Below are positions 1 through 9,070 of a stretch of DNA of 64,000 nt, one piece after another. Position 1 is the first letter of the stretch. Every line of letters begins with the position of its first letter. The notes under the pieces were generated by a model. That model was not told where the DNA came from. It saw only the letters and a list, made by a program, of their open reading frames with translations, and did no database searches. A program made the position numbers and the translations under genes. This stretch comes from Methylocystis sp. H62. GTDB taxonomy: Bacteria > Pseudomonadota > Alphaproteobacteria > Rhizobiales > Beijerinckiaceae. The DNA lies in the NCBI RefSeq assembly GCF_015709515.1, contig NZ_JADNQZ010000056.1:124001-188000 (forward strand), read 5' to 3'.

Positions 1-99
1 GCGGGACGCCGAAATGAGTCGTCACGCCGTTTAAATTCAGTCCGTCGCTGAAAGATCCATGCGCATGAGGCCCGCGCATTTTTAGAGAAGGAGAAGGAA

Positions 100-621
100 A
101 TGCGGCATATTTCTCGACTGACCCTGAGTCTTTCTGCATTGGCGTTCGCCTGCGCGCTTGGCGCAATCGAACCGGCGCGCGCGCTCGACGAGGCGCAAAA
201 GCCGAAAGCCGAAGACAGCGCCGAACCGAAGCGCGAAGAGAGCAAGGATACGAAATCCGAGGAGAAGATCGAAAAGCGCGAGGTTAAAACCGACGCCGGG
301 CGCGAACAGAAACCGAAGGCCGCGCGGGACGAGAAGGCCGAGAAGGCCGCCGATAAAAAGAAACATGCCGACACCAGCGCCTATCTGCGCAAGCTCGGTC
401 AAATGATCCGGGCGCGCTCGCCGGGCGTGACGAATCTCGGCGAGGGAAGCGCCGTCGTTCGCTTCCGTCTTGGCGCCTCAGGCGCGCCGAGCACGGTCAC
501 CCTCGTTTCCGCTTCGACGCCCCGTCATGGGCAATTGGCGCGCTCCATCGTTTCGGGCCTGCGCGCGCCGCCGCCGCCCGGCGGCTCCTACGACGGCGTG
601 CAGAGTTTCAGATTTCACTAG
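100..621 (+). CDS. Secreted TonB C-terminal-like protein
   Basis: 173 aa. An N-terminal signal peptide (hydrophobic residues about 5-28, ending in ARA) is followed by a very charged Lys/Glu-rich linker (about 30-90), then a globular part from about residue 93 that looks like a TonB C-terminal domain (YLRKLGQMIRARSP, VVRFRLGASG, a final amphipathic helix and PPPPGG). The layout of export signal, extended periplasmic spacer and TonB_C fold is seen in TonB-like or envelope proteins, but there is no retained membrane anchor beyond the signal. A purine-rich RBS (gagaaggag) precedes the ATG. The next gene starts 66 nt on. Partner and function are unknown. Confidence 0.75.
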   Translation: MRHISRLTLSLSALAFACALGAIEPARALDEAQKPKAEDSAEPKREESKDTKSEEKIEKREVKTDAGREQKPKAARDEKAEKAADKKKHADTSAYLRKLGQMIRARSPGVTNLGEGSAVVRFRLGASGAPSTVTLVSASTPRHGQLARSIVSGLRAPPPPGGSYDGVQSFRFH

Positions 622-687
622 CGCCTCGGCGCCATTTCACGGCCGCCTCTAAAAGCGTCCGCCTTGGGCCGCAAACAGGAGAGAAGA

Positions 688-1980
688 ATGAAGCGCATCG
701 CCTTTGCCCTGCTCGCCCTTTGCGTCCCCGGCACGCTGACCGCGCAAGAAGCGCCGCGCGCGTCCGCAGACGCTCCTAAGGACACGGCGACGCCGGCGCA
801 ATCAGCGCCGCCGGCGGCGATGAGTCACCATCCCGCCGCCGCCTGCGCCGAAGCGAAGGTGGATTGCGCGGCGACCGCGGTTCCCGCCTTTGCGAAGGAC
901 GGACGGCTGTGGGTCGCCTTCTCCGTCGGCAAGAGCCTTTACGCAGCCGCCTCCTCGGATAATGGCGCGACGTTTTCCGCGCCGACCGCCATCGCCACGG
1001 TCGGCGACGGAATGATCGACGCGCATGGCGACGCGCGTCCGAAAATCGTCGCGCTCAAAGACGGGACGCTGCTCGCGAGCTATACGACACGGCCCGACAA
1101 GCAGATGATCGGCACGATCTTCACCGCTCGCTCGACGGACGGCGGCAAGACCTTTTCAGCGCCGCAGGCGCTTCTGAGCGAAGGCGGTCAGCGCTTCGAC
1201 AGCATCGTCGTCAATCGCAAGGGGCGCATCTACGCCGGTTGGCTCGACAAGACGCATGCGCTCAAAGCCAAGGCCGAAGGCAAGGAGTTTCTCGGCAGCG
1301 GCGTCGCCTTCGCCTATTCGGATGACGGCGGCAAGACCTTCAAAGGCAAGTCGATCCTGATCGATCACGCCTGCGAATGCTGCCGCATGTCGAGTGCGCT
1401 CGATAAGGACGGAACGCCGGTCTTCGCCTGGCGACAGGTGCTGGATGGCAATGTTCGCGACCATATGGTCGCGAAGCTTTCCGCGGACGCCGCGCAAGCG
1501 ACGGCGACGCGCGTTTCCGACGACGACTGGGCGATCAACAGCTGCCCGCATCATGGACCATCGATCGCGATCGACGCCGCCGGCGATTGGCATGTGGTCT
1601 GGTTCACCAAGGGCAAGAAGCGCCAGGGGCTCTATTACGCGCGCAGCCTCGACGCGGGCAAAAGCTTCTCGGAGCCGGAGAAATTCGGCGACGACGCGCG
1701 CGCCGCCGGACATCCGACGCTGATCGCGGCCAAGGGCCGCCTGTATCGCGTCTGGAAGGAATTCGACGGCACGACGACGACGATCGCCATGCAAATGTCG
1801 CGCGACAACGGCAAGAGCTGGAGCGCGCCGCGCGTCGTGGCGCAAACCTTGGACGCCTCCGACCATCCGGAGCTCATCGCCCATAATGGCGCGGCGTATC
1901 TGTCGTGGCTGACGCATAAGGAAGGCTATCGCCTGATGCCGCTGCCGCGAGACGAAAAAAGCGCGGCCGCCTTGCGCTGA
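688..1980 (+). CDS. Secreted BNR-repeat (sialidase-like) beta-propeller protein
   Basis: 430 aa from the ATG that follows gcaaacaggagaga; an upstream TTG in frame (664) is less likely because the signal peptide begins at MKRIAFALL. At least five Asp-box repeats (SxDxGxxF/W type) lie at about residues 89, 149, 211, 323 and 379, marking a sialidase-type six-bladed propeller. The sialidase catalytic Arg triad is not obvious, so a glycosidase role is not claimed. Two unusual clusters stand out: HACECC (about 227-232) and CPHHG (about 286-290), plausible metal- or disulfide-forming sites. A TlpA-like thioredoxin follows, which could maintain these cysteines in the periplasm. Confidence 0.8.
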   Translation: MKRIAFALLALCVPGTLTAQEAPRASADAPKDTATPAQSAPPAAMSHHPAAACAEAKVDCAATAVPAFAKDGRLWVAFSVGKSLYAAASSDNGATFSAPTAIATVGDGMIDAHGDARPKIVALKDGTLLASYTTRPDKQMIGTIFTARSTDGGKTFSAPQALLSEGGQRFDSIVVNRKGRIYAGWLDKTHALKAKAEGKEFLGSGVAFAYSDDGGKTFKGKSILIDHACECCRMSSALDKDGTPVFAWRQVLDGNVRDHMVAKLSADAAQATATRVSDDDWAINSCPHHGPSIAIDAAGDWHVVWFTKGKKRQGLYYARSLDAGKSFSEPEKFGDDARAAGHPTLIAAKGRLYRVWKEFDGTTTTIAMQMSRDNGKSWSAPRVVAQTLDASDHPELIAHNGAAYLSWLTHKEGYRLMPLPRDEKSAAALR

Positions 1981-2136
1981 TGTCGCGCGTCATTCCCGAC
2001 GCGCGCGCCGCGCGGATCGGGAATGAACAGTCGCCACACGAGTCACTGGAATTTGCTCTGAACTCCCGGTCAGGCATACGGCTTGCCTGGAAGGACATTG
2101 GCTGCAAATTCTCAAAAGGTTTGTTGGATTCACCTC

Positions 2137-2613
2137 ATGCGCCTATTCGCCTTCGCACTCGCCTTCGCGCTCGCCGCCAGCGGCGCGGCCGCGTTCGACT
2201 TCAAGCCCTATGGCCGAGGCGCGTTCGGGCAATTGACCAAGGCTCACGCCGGCAGGCCGCTCATCGTGCATTTCTGGTCGGTGACCTGTCCGCCCTGCCT
2301 CGTCGAATTGCCGCAATGGGCGAAGATCGCCGCCGAGAAAAAGGGATTCGACGTCGTCTTCGTCAACACCGACAGCGACGATGACCGGGCCCGCGCACAA
2401 GCGCGACTCGAGAAGGTCGGGCTTTCGAGCGCGGATCACTACGGCTTCGCCGACGACTTTGTCGAAAAGCTCTATTTCGAAGCGGACAGCGCCTGGCGCG
2501 GAGAATTGCCCTTTACGGCGCTCGTCGCCCCGGACGGCGGCGTCGTGACGGTGACGGGCGCGGTCGACGATCCGCTGATCGTCGAATGGCTGGAGAAGCG
2601 CGTAGCCAAGTGA
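2137..2613 (+). CDS. TlpA/ResA-like periplasmic thioredoxin-fold protein
   Basis: 158 aa from the ATG directly before a signal peptide (MRLFAFALAFALAASG). The core is thioredoxin-like: a beta strand with IVHFWSVTCPPC containing the CPPC redox motif at about residues 52-55, then ELPQW and a C-terminal strand with the cis-Pro region (ELPFTALVAPDGG). Family members reduce disulfides in the periplasm, for example in cytochrome c or copper-protein maturation. It follows the Cys-rich BNR protein by 156 nt on the same strand, so that protein is a possible client (inference). In-frame upstream starts exist but would put residues ahead of the signal peptide. Confidence 0.85.
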   Translation: MRLFAFALAFALAASGAAAFDFKPYGRGAFGQLTKAHAGRPLIVHFWSVTCPPCLVELPQWAKIAAEKKGFDVVFVNTDSDDDRARAQARLEKVGLSSADHYGFADDFVEKLYFEADSAWRGELPFTALVAPDGGVVTVTGAVDDPLIVEWLEKRVAK

Positions 2614-2622
2614 AGCGGCCGC

Positions 2623-2823
2623 TTACCAGCGGCCTCGCGCGTAAAGCACGCCGAGCACGATGAGAAGCGCCAGCAATTGCAAACCGACGCGCCAGCGCAT
2701 CAGCTTCTGCGAGCGGGCCGGCGCGCCCTCGCCGCCGCGGAACATATTGATGAAGCCGGCGACGACGACGAGAATCACCGCCGCGACGGCGACAATGACC
2801 AACAGATTTGAATAACTTGGCAT
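2623..2823 (-). CDS. Twin-transmembrane (HIG1-type) small protein
   Basis: 66 aa with two hydrophobic helices (about residues 6-26 and 46-62) separated by a basic loop containing GGEGAPARSQKLMRWRVGLQ. This is the pattern of bacterial twin-transmembrane/HIG1-domain proteins, whose mitochondrial relatives support respiratory complexes. It converges on the thioredoxin gene (9 nt apart) and lies just downstream of the large TIGR02302-like gene on the same strand. Function in bacteria is not established. Confidence 0.7.
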   Translation of the reverse strand: MPSYSNLLVIVAVAAVILVVVAGFINMFRGGEGAPARSQKLMRWRVGLQLLALLIVLGVLYARGRW

Positions 2824-2883
2824 GAGCGGCGCTTCTCCCTACCCGGTGCGCTGTAGAGAAGCGCGCGCCCGCGGGCAAGGCGT

Positions 2884-5352
2884 TTATCGCCGCAGCAGGC
2901 GCTGCAGATAATCGAGCTCTTCCTGCGGGCGTTCAGGCTGACCGAGCCTGCGGCGCAGCTCTTCCTGCACGCGATGGGCGCGCTGCGCCGGCGGCAGGCC
3001 GAGCGGATCATATTTCCCATAGGCGTCGGGGCGATTGCCGTCGCCGGGCGCCCGCCCGAGCGGATCGCGGCCCTTGCCCCGGCGCCCGCGCCTGCCCGGG
3101 CTCCCGCCCTCTTCTTCAGCGCTTTGGTCGCCCTCGCCGCGCATCTGCTGCGCCAGCCTGTCGGCGCCCTTACGTAACGCCTGCACGGCGCGCCCTTGCG
3201 CGTCGACCGCCCTGGCGCCGCCTTCGCCGGACTTGCCGAGCGCGTCTTCCGCCTCCTTCATCGCGCGGCGCGCGTCGTCGAGTTCCTCGGCGGCTTCGAC
3301 GCCGCCCTCGCGCAGCGCGTCCTGCTGGCGCTCAAGCCGCTCGCGAAGCGCCTCTTGGCGCTGGCGTTCGGCGCTGAGTTCCCCGTGCTGCGGCTGGCCC
3401 TTCTGACGATGGCCGCGCGCGCCGCGCGTCTCCATGTCGCTCGGCGCGTTCATCCCCTGAAAGGTGTCGTCGCGCAATTGCTGCTCTTCGCGCGACAGCT
3501 GGTCGAGCTCGTTGAGCGCGCGCGCCATTTCGCGTCCGCGCCCGCGACGCTGGCCCGCGCCCTGCGACGTCAGCGCATTTTCGAGAATGTCCTGGAGTTC
3601 CTCAAGGAGCCTTTGCGCTTGCGCCATGTCGCCCGCCTTCATGGCTCTGTTCATTTCGTCCAGCATCTGCTGCAACTCGTCGGGGGTGACGGTGTCGGCG
3701 CCGCCTTCCGCCTCTTGGAGCGGCGCTCCCGGGGGCGGCAATCGGCTACCGAGCTGCTGGAGGAATTTATCGAGCGCGGCGCGAAGCTCCTCGGCGCGTT
3801 TAGCGATGTCCGGCTCGCTGTCGCCGCGCGCGATCGCATCCTTCAATTCGCGCTCCGCCGCGCGCAGTTCGCGCTCCGCTTGGGAGGTGTCGCCCTCTTC
3901 CAGGCCGAGCGCCATCGCCCATAGGATTTCACAGACGCCGCGCAACTCGTCGTCGCTGCGCGGACCCTCGAGACCGCGGCGCGCCTCGCGGAGGCCGAGA
4001 TGGATGTTGGCAGGCGTATCGAAGGCTTCGGGCGCGATCGACAGCGCCTCGAGCGCCGCGCGAACGCTTGAGCGCGAATCCGGATCGAGCGCAAGGATGC
4101 GCCTCTGTTCGGCGAGCGCGCGCGCCAGCGGCTTGACGAAGCGACGCTGCGGCAGAGTCACGTCGATCGATTCAGAACCGCCTTCATTGTCCGCGGCGTC
4201 CTTGGCGACGAGGCGCATCGCGAGCTTCGCGCCGCCGAAAGGACTGTCGGCGAGATCGATTGTCGCCTTGGCTTCGCCCTGACCGCCGCCGCCGGGCGGC
4301 AAAGCAAGCGCAAGACGCGGCGGCTCGTAGAGCGCGCGTCGCGCGCTGGGCGGGCCGCTGAAGACCGCTTCGGCGCCGACGACGCCGTAATCGTCCGCGG
4401 CGCGGAACGCGAGCGTCATCGAGCCGCGAACATTGTTGCGCGGGGGTTCTGTCAAGGCGATCGTCGGCGGCTTGTCTGGGATCGCCGCGAGATCGAAACG
4501 CCGACCGTCGGAAAGCGACACGCGCGCCGCGCGAGAAAGTTTGAACGCCTGCTCTTGCGACGCGCCCTTTTGCGCGTCCTCGACGGCGGTCTGCGCGGCG
4601 ACCAGTCCGCCGGAGACGGAGACGCCAGAGTCTGGGGGACGGATGCGCAGCATCGAATTGACCGGCGCCTCGATGGGCGCGTCGCTCTCCTTTGCGAGCA
4701 CGATCGGCGGACGTCCCGTATAGGCGGGCGGCTCGAGCCAGGCGTCGACGCGCGCGGCGGTCCCGAAGCTCGCGGACGTGCGCCAGTCAAACGCGGCGGC
4801 GATGCGTGCGCGTTTTTCATCTCCTGCCGCGAATCCGGCCGCAACCGCCGCGACGAGCGCCACCGCGCGCAGCGCATAGGGGTCGCGCTGCGGGACGCGC
4901 GGATGCGGCGCCTCGATCGGCGTCTGCGCCAGCGCCGCCTCCAGGCGCTGGCGATGCAGCGCCCAGAGCGCCTCGACCGCCGCGTCGGGGTTCGGACTGG
5001 CGAGCCGATCTTCGAGCGAAGTCGCAGGACGCAACGCGGCGTCGGCGCCGCGGTCCAGCCGTTCGAGCGCGGCTGCGCGATGCGGCAAGCCGCGCGCCGA
5101 CTCCCGAGCGACGACATAGAGCGCGGCGAACCCAAAGAGCGCCACGCCGCCGATGCGCGCCTCGAGCGGCGCAGCCTGCCAAAGGCCAAGCCAGGAGAGC
5201 GCCAGAAAAAACAGTAGAAGCGTGGCGAGCGCCAAGCCGGCCCGCCAGACGCGCTCGGCGATGAGCGCAAGCGCCGACCGGCGCAGCATCCCCTCGAGAC
5301 GCGGCGAGGTCTGTGTCCCCGTGGGCGTATTTTGGTGCCGAAGCTCGTCCAT
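2884..5352 (-). CDS. TIGR02302/DUF4175 family membrane protein
   Basis: 822 aa. Two membrane helices near the N terminus (about 38-58 and 66-82), a third hydrophobic stretch at about 158-175, a mid-region with a DxxGVxxAE-type beta-sandwich segment, then a long Gln/Glu/Arg-rich helical C-terminal half with probable coiled coils (about 480-720), ending in a disordered Gly/Arg-rich stretch. Length and layout match the alphaproteobacterial TIGR02302 family, which has no assigned biochemical function. The long open frames on the opposite strand here are shadows caused by high GC. It is divergent from the gene at 5477. Confidence 0.85.
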   Translation of the reverse strand: MDELRHQNTPTGTQTSPRLEGMLRRSALALIAERVWRAGLALATLLLFFLALSWLGLWQAAPLEARIGGVALFGFAALYVVARESARGLPHRAAALERLDRGADAALRPATSLEDRLASPNPDAAVEALWALHRQRLEAALAQTPIEAPHPRVPQRDPYALRAVALVAAVAAGFAAGDEKRARIAAAFDWRTSASFGTAARVDAWLEPPAYTGRPPIVLAKESDAPIEAPVNSMLRIRPPDSGVSVSGGLVAAQTAVEDAQKGASQEQAFKLSRAARVSLSDGRRFDLAAIPDKPPTIALTEPPRNNVRGSMTLAFRAADDYGVVGAEAVFSGPPSARRALYEPPRLALALPPGGGGQGEAKATIDLADSPFGGAKLAMRLVAKDAADNEGGSESIDVTLPQRRFVKPLARALAEQRRILALDPDSRSSVRAALEALSIAPEAFDTPANIHLGLREARRGLEGPRSDDELRGVCEILWAMALGLEEGDTSQAERELRAAERELKDAIARGDSEPDIAKRAEELRAALDKFLQQLGSRLPPPGAPLQEAEGGADTVTPDELQQMLDEMNRAMKAGDMAQAQRLLEELQDILENALTSQGAGQRRGRGREMARALNELDQLSREEQQLRDDTFQGMNAPSDMETRGARGHRQKGQPQHGELSAERQRQEALRERLERQQDALREGGVEAAEELDDARRAMKEAEDALGKSGEGGARAVDAQGRAVQALRKGADRLAQQMRGEGDQSAEEEGGSPGRRGRRGKGRDPLGRAPGDGNRPDAYGKYDPLGLPPAQRAHRVQEELRRRLGQPERPQEELDYLQRLLRR

Positions 5353-5476
5353 TTAATCTCCGAGAGCGCGCCGATGACAATGGCGGTTTCGTTACGGGCA
5401 GACAATCTTGGCCGTAGGAAAACGGTAAAATTCAGCGCATTGGCGCATCAGGGGCGGCGCGCGCTATCATTGCCAA

Positions 5477-5989
5477 ATGATCCGCAAACCCAAGGGTGGC
5501 GTCATCGGCGACGTCATTTCGCCCCCGATCGGCGATCTCGCGCTTTTGCCCGCGCCCGTCGCCAGGATCCGCGACAAAATTCTCGCCGCGACCGAGACTG
5601 GCGACGTCGAGGCGCTCCGCATTCCGATCGACTGGAACGAGACGCGCCCGCTGTTCGCCAAGAGCGGCGCCTTCAAGGCCGGAACCGATCCGATCGAGAT
5701 TTTGAAGACGCTTTCCTTCGACCGCAAGGGGCAAGAGACGATTTCGCTCATTCGCGCGATTTTTGCTCAGCCCTTCGTCAAGATCGTCCGCGGGCCGACG
5801 ACGCTCTACGAATGGCCGGCCTTTGCGCGCCATCCGCAGGCGGCGGCCAATGAGGACGAGGCGGGCGCAAGGTGGCGCTGCGTGCGTTTCGCCGATCTTA
5901 TACGCTCAAATGCCGAAGGAAAGCCGCGCGCGACGCGCATCGGCATCGGGTCGGACGGCGTTTGGCACTACTTCTGGAGCGAAGACTGA
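5477..5989 (+). CDS. Conserved hypothetical protein
   Basis: 170 aa, no signal peptide or membrane segment. It begins MIRKPKGGVIGDVISPPIGD and ends WHYFWSED. Hydrophobic spacing suggests a soluble mixed alpha/beta protein. I do not recognise a catalytic motif. It stands alone, divergent from the TIGR02302-like gene with a 124-nt shared upstream region. The composition fits the chromosome, so it is probably a native gene of unknown function. Confidence 0.55.
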   Translation: MIRKPKGGVIGDVISPPIGDLALLPAPVARIRDKILAATETGDVEALRIPIDWNETRPLFAKSGAFKAGTDPIEILKTLSFDRKGQETISLIRAIFAQPFVKIVRGPTTLYEWPAFARHPQAAANEDEAGARWRCVRFADLIRSNAEGKPRATRIGIGSDGVWHYFWSED

Positions 5990-6094
5990 AAGCTCGCCGA
6001 AGCGTTGGGGAAACGACGCGGCGGCGATCGCCGCGTCGGGATTTGCAGAGCCGTTCGGCAGGTTGAACGCGACCGCCGACGGCAAAGCATCGAG

Positions 6095-6322
6095 TTAGAT
6101 TTCGCGCTCCTGCTCATGCGGCGCGGCGTGCGCGCGGCCTTCATCTTCGGCGCGCTTCAGCTCTTCCGCCTCGTCGCCTTCGATCGCCTGCTCGGCGTCT
6201 TTCGCCGCCTTGTCGACCTTGCCGCTTTCGACGAATTTCCGTGTCGCGTCATTATACTGTTTGGCGGCGGTGCGGCTGCCTTCGCCTTCGTTCTGCGGCT
6301 GCACGTCCTTCTGCGCGGTCAT
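6095..6322 (-). CDS. Small hydrophilic hypothetical protein
   Basis: 75 aa, highly charged, no hydrophobic segment, and probably helical or disordered (KQYNDATRKFVESGKVDKAAKDAEQAIEG). It lies 36 nt downstream of another small charged protein on the same strand, so the two may be co-transcribed. Such pairs are common among general-stress proteins of Rhizobiales; that role is only an inference. Confidence 0.55.
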   Translation of the reverse strand: MTAQKDVQPQNEGEGSRTAAKQYNDATRKFVESGKVDKAAKDAEQAIEGDEAEELKRAEDEGRAHAAPHEQEREI

Positions 6323-6358
6323 CGCGATCTCCTTATGGTCCAGAGCAATGGCTTGGCG

Positions 6359-6670
6359 CTAGCTGGCGCGCTGTTCGTTGCGTTTGCGCGTTGCGGCGGC
6401 CTTCTTGGCGGAAGCCGAGCGTTCTGCAGCGGGACGCGATGCGGAGGCTTCACCGCCGATCTTGCCGCCCTTGTGCGCCGCCGGATGGCCCGTCTTGGCG
6501 CCGCGGCCGGATCCCGATTTCTTGCCGCCGCCATCGTCCTTGTTGACGGTCGCCCAGGCGCGGCGCTCGGCGTCCTTCTCGGGCACGCCGCGCTTCGCGT
6601 AGCCTTCCTCGATGTGCTCGGCCTTGCGTTTTTGCTTGTCGGTATAGGCCGACTTGTCTCCCTGCGGCAT
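6359..6670 (-). CDS. Small basic 'plasmid stabilization'-type protein
   Basis: 103 aa, beginning MPQGDKSAYTDKQKRKAEHI. The N-terminal YTDKQKRKAEHIEEGYxxRGVPEKDAERRAWATVNK block is widely conserved in Proteobacteria, where databases often label it plasmid stabilization protein without real evidence. The C-terminal half is Lys/Ser/Ala-rich and disordered, suggesting nucleic-acid contact. An RBS (aaaggagatg) precedes the ATG. Function unknown; possibly stress-related. Confidence 0.65.
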   Translation of the reverse strand: MPQGDKSAYTDKQKRKAEHIEEGYAKRGVPEKDAERRAWATVNKDDGGGKKSGSGRGAKTGHPAAHKGGKIGGEASASRPAAERSASAKKAAATRKRNEQRAS

Positions 6671-6766
6671 GGCTCATCTCCTTTTGCGCGCAATTGGGAA
6701 TGAGCGACTAACCGCGCGCGAGGCCGCAATGTTCCGGGCGTGCGCGCAAACTTTGCCAAAGGAGGA

Positions 6767-8092
6767 TTAGAGAGCGTTCCAGAAGCGCATCGGCGCGCCG
6801 CAGGAAGGCGTTACGAGTTCGCCTTCCCACATGATTTTGGCGCCGCGCACAAACGTGCCGACCGGCCAGCCGACGACTTCTTTGCCGTCATAGGGCGTCC
6901 AGCCGACGCGCGAGGCGATCCAGGAATTGCGGATGGTCTCGCGCCGCTTCATGTCGACAATGGTGAGATCGGCGTCATAGCCGACCGCCACACGTCCCTT
7001 GCCGGCGATGCCGAAAAGCCGCGCCGGACCGGCGCTGGTCAGGTCGACGAAGCGCTGCAGGGACAATCGGCCGGCGTTGACGTGATCGAGCAGCAGAGGA
7101 ACGAGCGTCTGCACGCCTGTCATCCCCGAGGGGCTAGTGGGATAAGGCTTGGCCTTCTCTTCGAGCGTATGCGGCGCATGATCGGAGCCGAGCACGTCGA
7201 CGACGCCTTGCGCGACGCCGCGCCAGAGCGCTTCGCGGTGACGCGCCTCGCGCACCGGCGGGTTCATCTGCGCCAGCGTGCCGATCCGCGCATAATCGCT
7301 CGCGTCCATCGTCAAATGATGCGGAGTCACTTCGACGCTGGCGATGTCCTTATGCTCGGCGAGCAGCGCGATCTCTTCTTCGGTCGTGACGTGCAGCACG
7401 TGCACGAGCGCGCCCTTCTCGCGCGCGATGTTCATGAGCCGACGCGTCGAGCGCACCGCCGTCTCGACGTCGCGCCAGACCGGATGCGACGACGGATCGC
7501 CGGCGATGCGCAGGGACTTGCGCAGATTCAACCGGTCTTCGTCTTCGCTGTGAAAGGCGGCGCGCCGGCGCGTATGCGAGAGCACGTCCGCGATGCCGGC
7601 GTCGTCGGCGATGAGCAGCGAGCCGGTCGAGGAGCCCATGAAGACTTTGATCCCGGCCGCGCCGGGAAGCCGCTCCAATTCGCCGAGGTCACGGGCGTTC
7701 TCATGCGTGCCGCCGACCCAGAAGGCGAAATCGCAATGCATGCGCCCGCTCGCGCGCGCCACCTTGTCGGCAAGCGCCGCTTCGTCCGTCGTCAGCGGAT
7801 TGGTGTTGGGCATCTCGAAGACGCCGACGACGCCGCCCAGAACCGCGCCGCGCGATCCCGATTCAAGGTCTTCCTTATGCGGGGCGCCCGGCTCGCGGAA
7901 ATGCACCTGCGTGTCGATGACGCCGGGCAGAATATGCAGGCCGCGACAGTCGATCGTCTCACCGGCCGAGGCGCGAGACAGATCGCCGATTTCGGCGATC
8001 TTGCCGCCACGAAGGCCGACGTCGCGCGCGCCCTCGCCGTCCTGATTGACGAGCGCGCCGCCGGAGAGGATGACGTCGAAGATCTGCGGCAT
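6767..8092 (-). CDS. pyrC: Dihydroorotase (class I, amidohydrolase superfamily)
   Basis: 441 aa from the ATG at MPQIFDVILSGG; a longer in-frame start would add 25 poorly conserved residues. Class I dihydroorotase features: the strand DCRGLHILPGVIDTQVHFREPG carries the first metal site (HxR), EDLESGSRGAVLGG follows, and later come HVLHVTTEEE, EVTPHHL and GSDHAPH with the metal-binding His and Asp. It cyclises carbamoyl aspartate to dihydroorotate in pyrimidine synthesis. Such class I enzymes are often annotated pyrC or allantoinase-like; the HFREPG and SDHAPH motifs favour dihydroorotase. Divergent from the YgfZ-like gene. Confidence 0.88.
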   Translation of the reverse strand: MPQIFDVILSGGALVNQDGEGARDVGLRGGKIAEIGDLSRASAGETIDCRGLHILPGVIDTQVHFREPGAPHKEDLESGSRGAVLGGVVGVFEMPNTNPLTTDEAALADKVARASGRMHCDFAFWVGGTHENARDLGELERLPGAAGIKVFMGSSTGSLLIADDAGIADVLSHTRRRAAFHSEDEDRLNLRKSLRIAGDPSSHPVWRDVETAVRSTRRLMNIAREKGALVHVLHVTTEEEIALLAEHKDIASVEVTPHHLTMDASDYARIGTLAQMNPPVREARHREALWRGVAQGVVDVLGSDHAPHTLEEKAKPYPTSPSGMTGVQTLVPLLLDHVNAGRLSLQRFVDLTSAGPARLFGIAGKGRVAVGYDADLTIVDMKRRETIRNSWIASRVGWTPYDGKEVVGWPVGTFVRGAKIMWEGELVTPSCGAPMRFWNAL

Positions 8093-8196
8093 GAGTGGCG
8101 CCTCGCTTGCGATGTCGTCGCCGGATGGAGTTTTGTTGCTAATGCGCCAAAGGCGCGCGAGACTCAAGCAGCTGGCGGCGGAGGCGGAAGAGACAC

Positions 8197-9024
8197 ATGA
8201 CCACGGCGATCCTGCTCGATGACCGCGCCATCATCGAGGTAGCGGGCGAAGATGCGGGCAAGTTCCTGCATAATCTAGTGACCAACGACGTCGCCGCGCT
8301 CAAGGCGGACGAGGCGCGCTACGCCGCGCTGCTGACGCCCCAAGGCAAAATTTTGTTCGATTTTCTGGTCTTTGCCACGGGCGAAGGACGCTACCTGCTC
8401 GACTGTCCGCTCGACCTTGCCGCCGATCTCGAAAAACGTCTGAACATCTACAAGCTGCGTTCGAAAGTGACGGTGACGAACCGCAGCGGCGAACTCGACG
8501 CGATCGCCTTTCCCGATGAGACGGAGGCGCCCAAGGTCGAGGCCGTCGCCATCGCCGCCGATCCGCGCGGCCCGCTTGGATTCCGCGCCATCGCAGAACC
8601 AGGCAAGATACCGACGGAGGACGGGCGGCGCGCCTACGAGGCCCGGCGCATTCATGCCGGCGTGCCGCTCGGCGGCGTCGATTTCGACTATGGCGCAACC
8701 TTTCCACACGAGGCCAATATGGATCTCCTCGCCGGGATCGATTTCAAGAAGGGCTGTTTTGTCGGCCAGGAGGTCGTGTCGCGGATGAAGCATCGCGGAC
8801 TGGTGCGCAAGCGGATCGCGAAATATCGCGCGCAAGGCGACGCGCCCGGGCCGGGCGAAGCGATACGCGCCGGCGACGTTGAAATCGGCGTCACAGGCTC
8901 GCGACAAGACGGAGAAGGTCTCGCCATGATCCGTCTCGACCGTCTTGGCGACGCCCTGGCCGCTGGCGCGACGCCCGTGGCGGCGGGGGCGAACTTGTCC
9001 TTCGAGGAGCCAGGCGCAGCGTAG
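8197..9024 (+). CDS. ygfZ: YgfZ/GcvT-like folate-binding protein
   Basis: 275 aa. The signature KGCFVGQEVVSRM (about residues 187-199) is the diagnostic K-G-C-x-G-Q-E motif of the YgfZ/IBA57 family, which uses tetrahydrofolate to support assembly or repair of [4Fe-4S] clusters. The N-terminal LHNLVTNDVAAL and YAALLTPQGKILFDF blocks also fit. No signal peptide, so cytoplasmic. An RBS-like ggcggaggcggaag precedes the ATG. Head-to-head with dihydroorotase across about 100 nt. Confidence 0.9.
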   Translation: MTTAILLDDRAIIEVAGEDAGKFLHNLVTNDVAALKADEARYAALLTPQGKILFDFLVFATGEGRYLLDCPLDLAADLEKRLNIYKLRSKVTVTNRSGELDAIAFPDETEAPKVEAVAIAADPRGPLGFRAIAEPGKIPTEDGRRAYEARRIHAGVPLGGVDFDYGATFPHEANMDLLAGIDFKKGCFVGQEVVSRMKHRGLVRKRIAKYRAQGDAPGPGEAIRAGDVEIGVTGSRQDGEGLAMIRLDRLGDALAAGATPVAAGANLSFEEPGAA

Positions 9025-9070
9025 ACTTGGCCGTGCGGACCGTCGCCACGAAGGCGAGAACGCGCCGCTC

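Noticed and set aside
3196-4282. Long plus-strand open frames opposite the TIGR02302-like gene
   Set aside because: Arg/Ser/Ala-rich shadow frames in GC-rich DNA; no RBS or family resemblance, and the minus-strand protein is clearly real.
6740-8200. 486-codon plus-strand frame opposite dihydroorotase
   Set aside because: Shadow frame; dihydroorotase on the other strand has all catalytic motifs.
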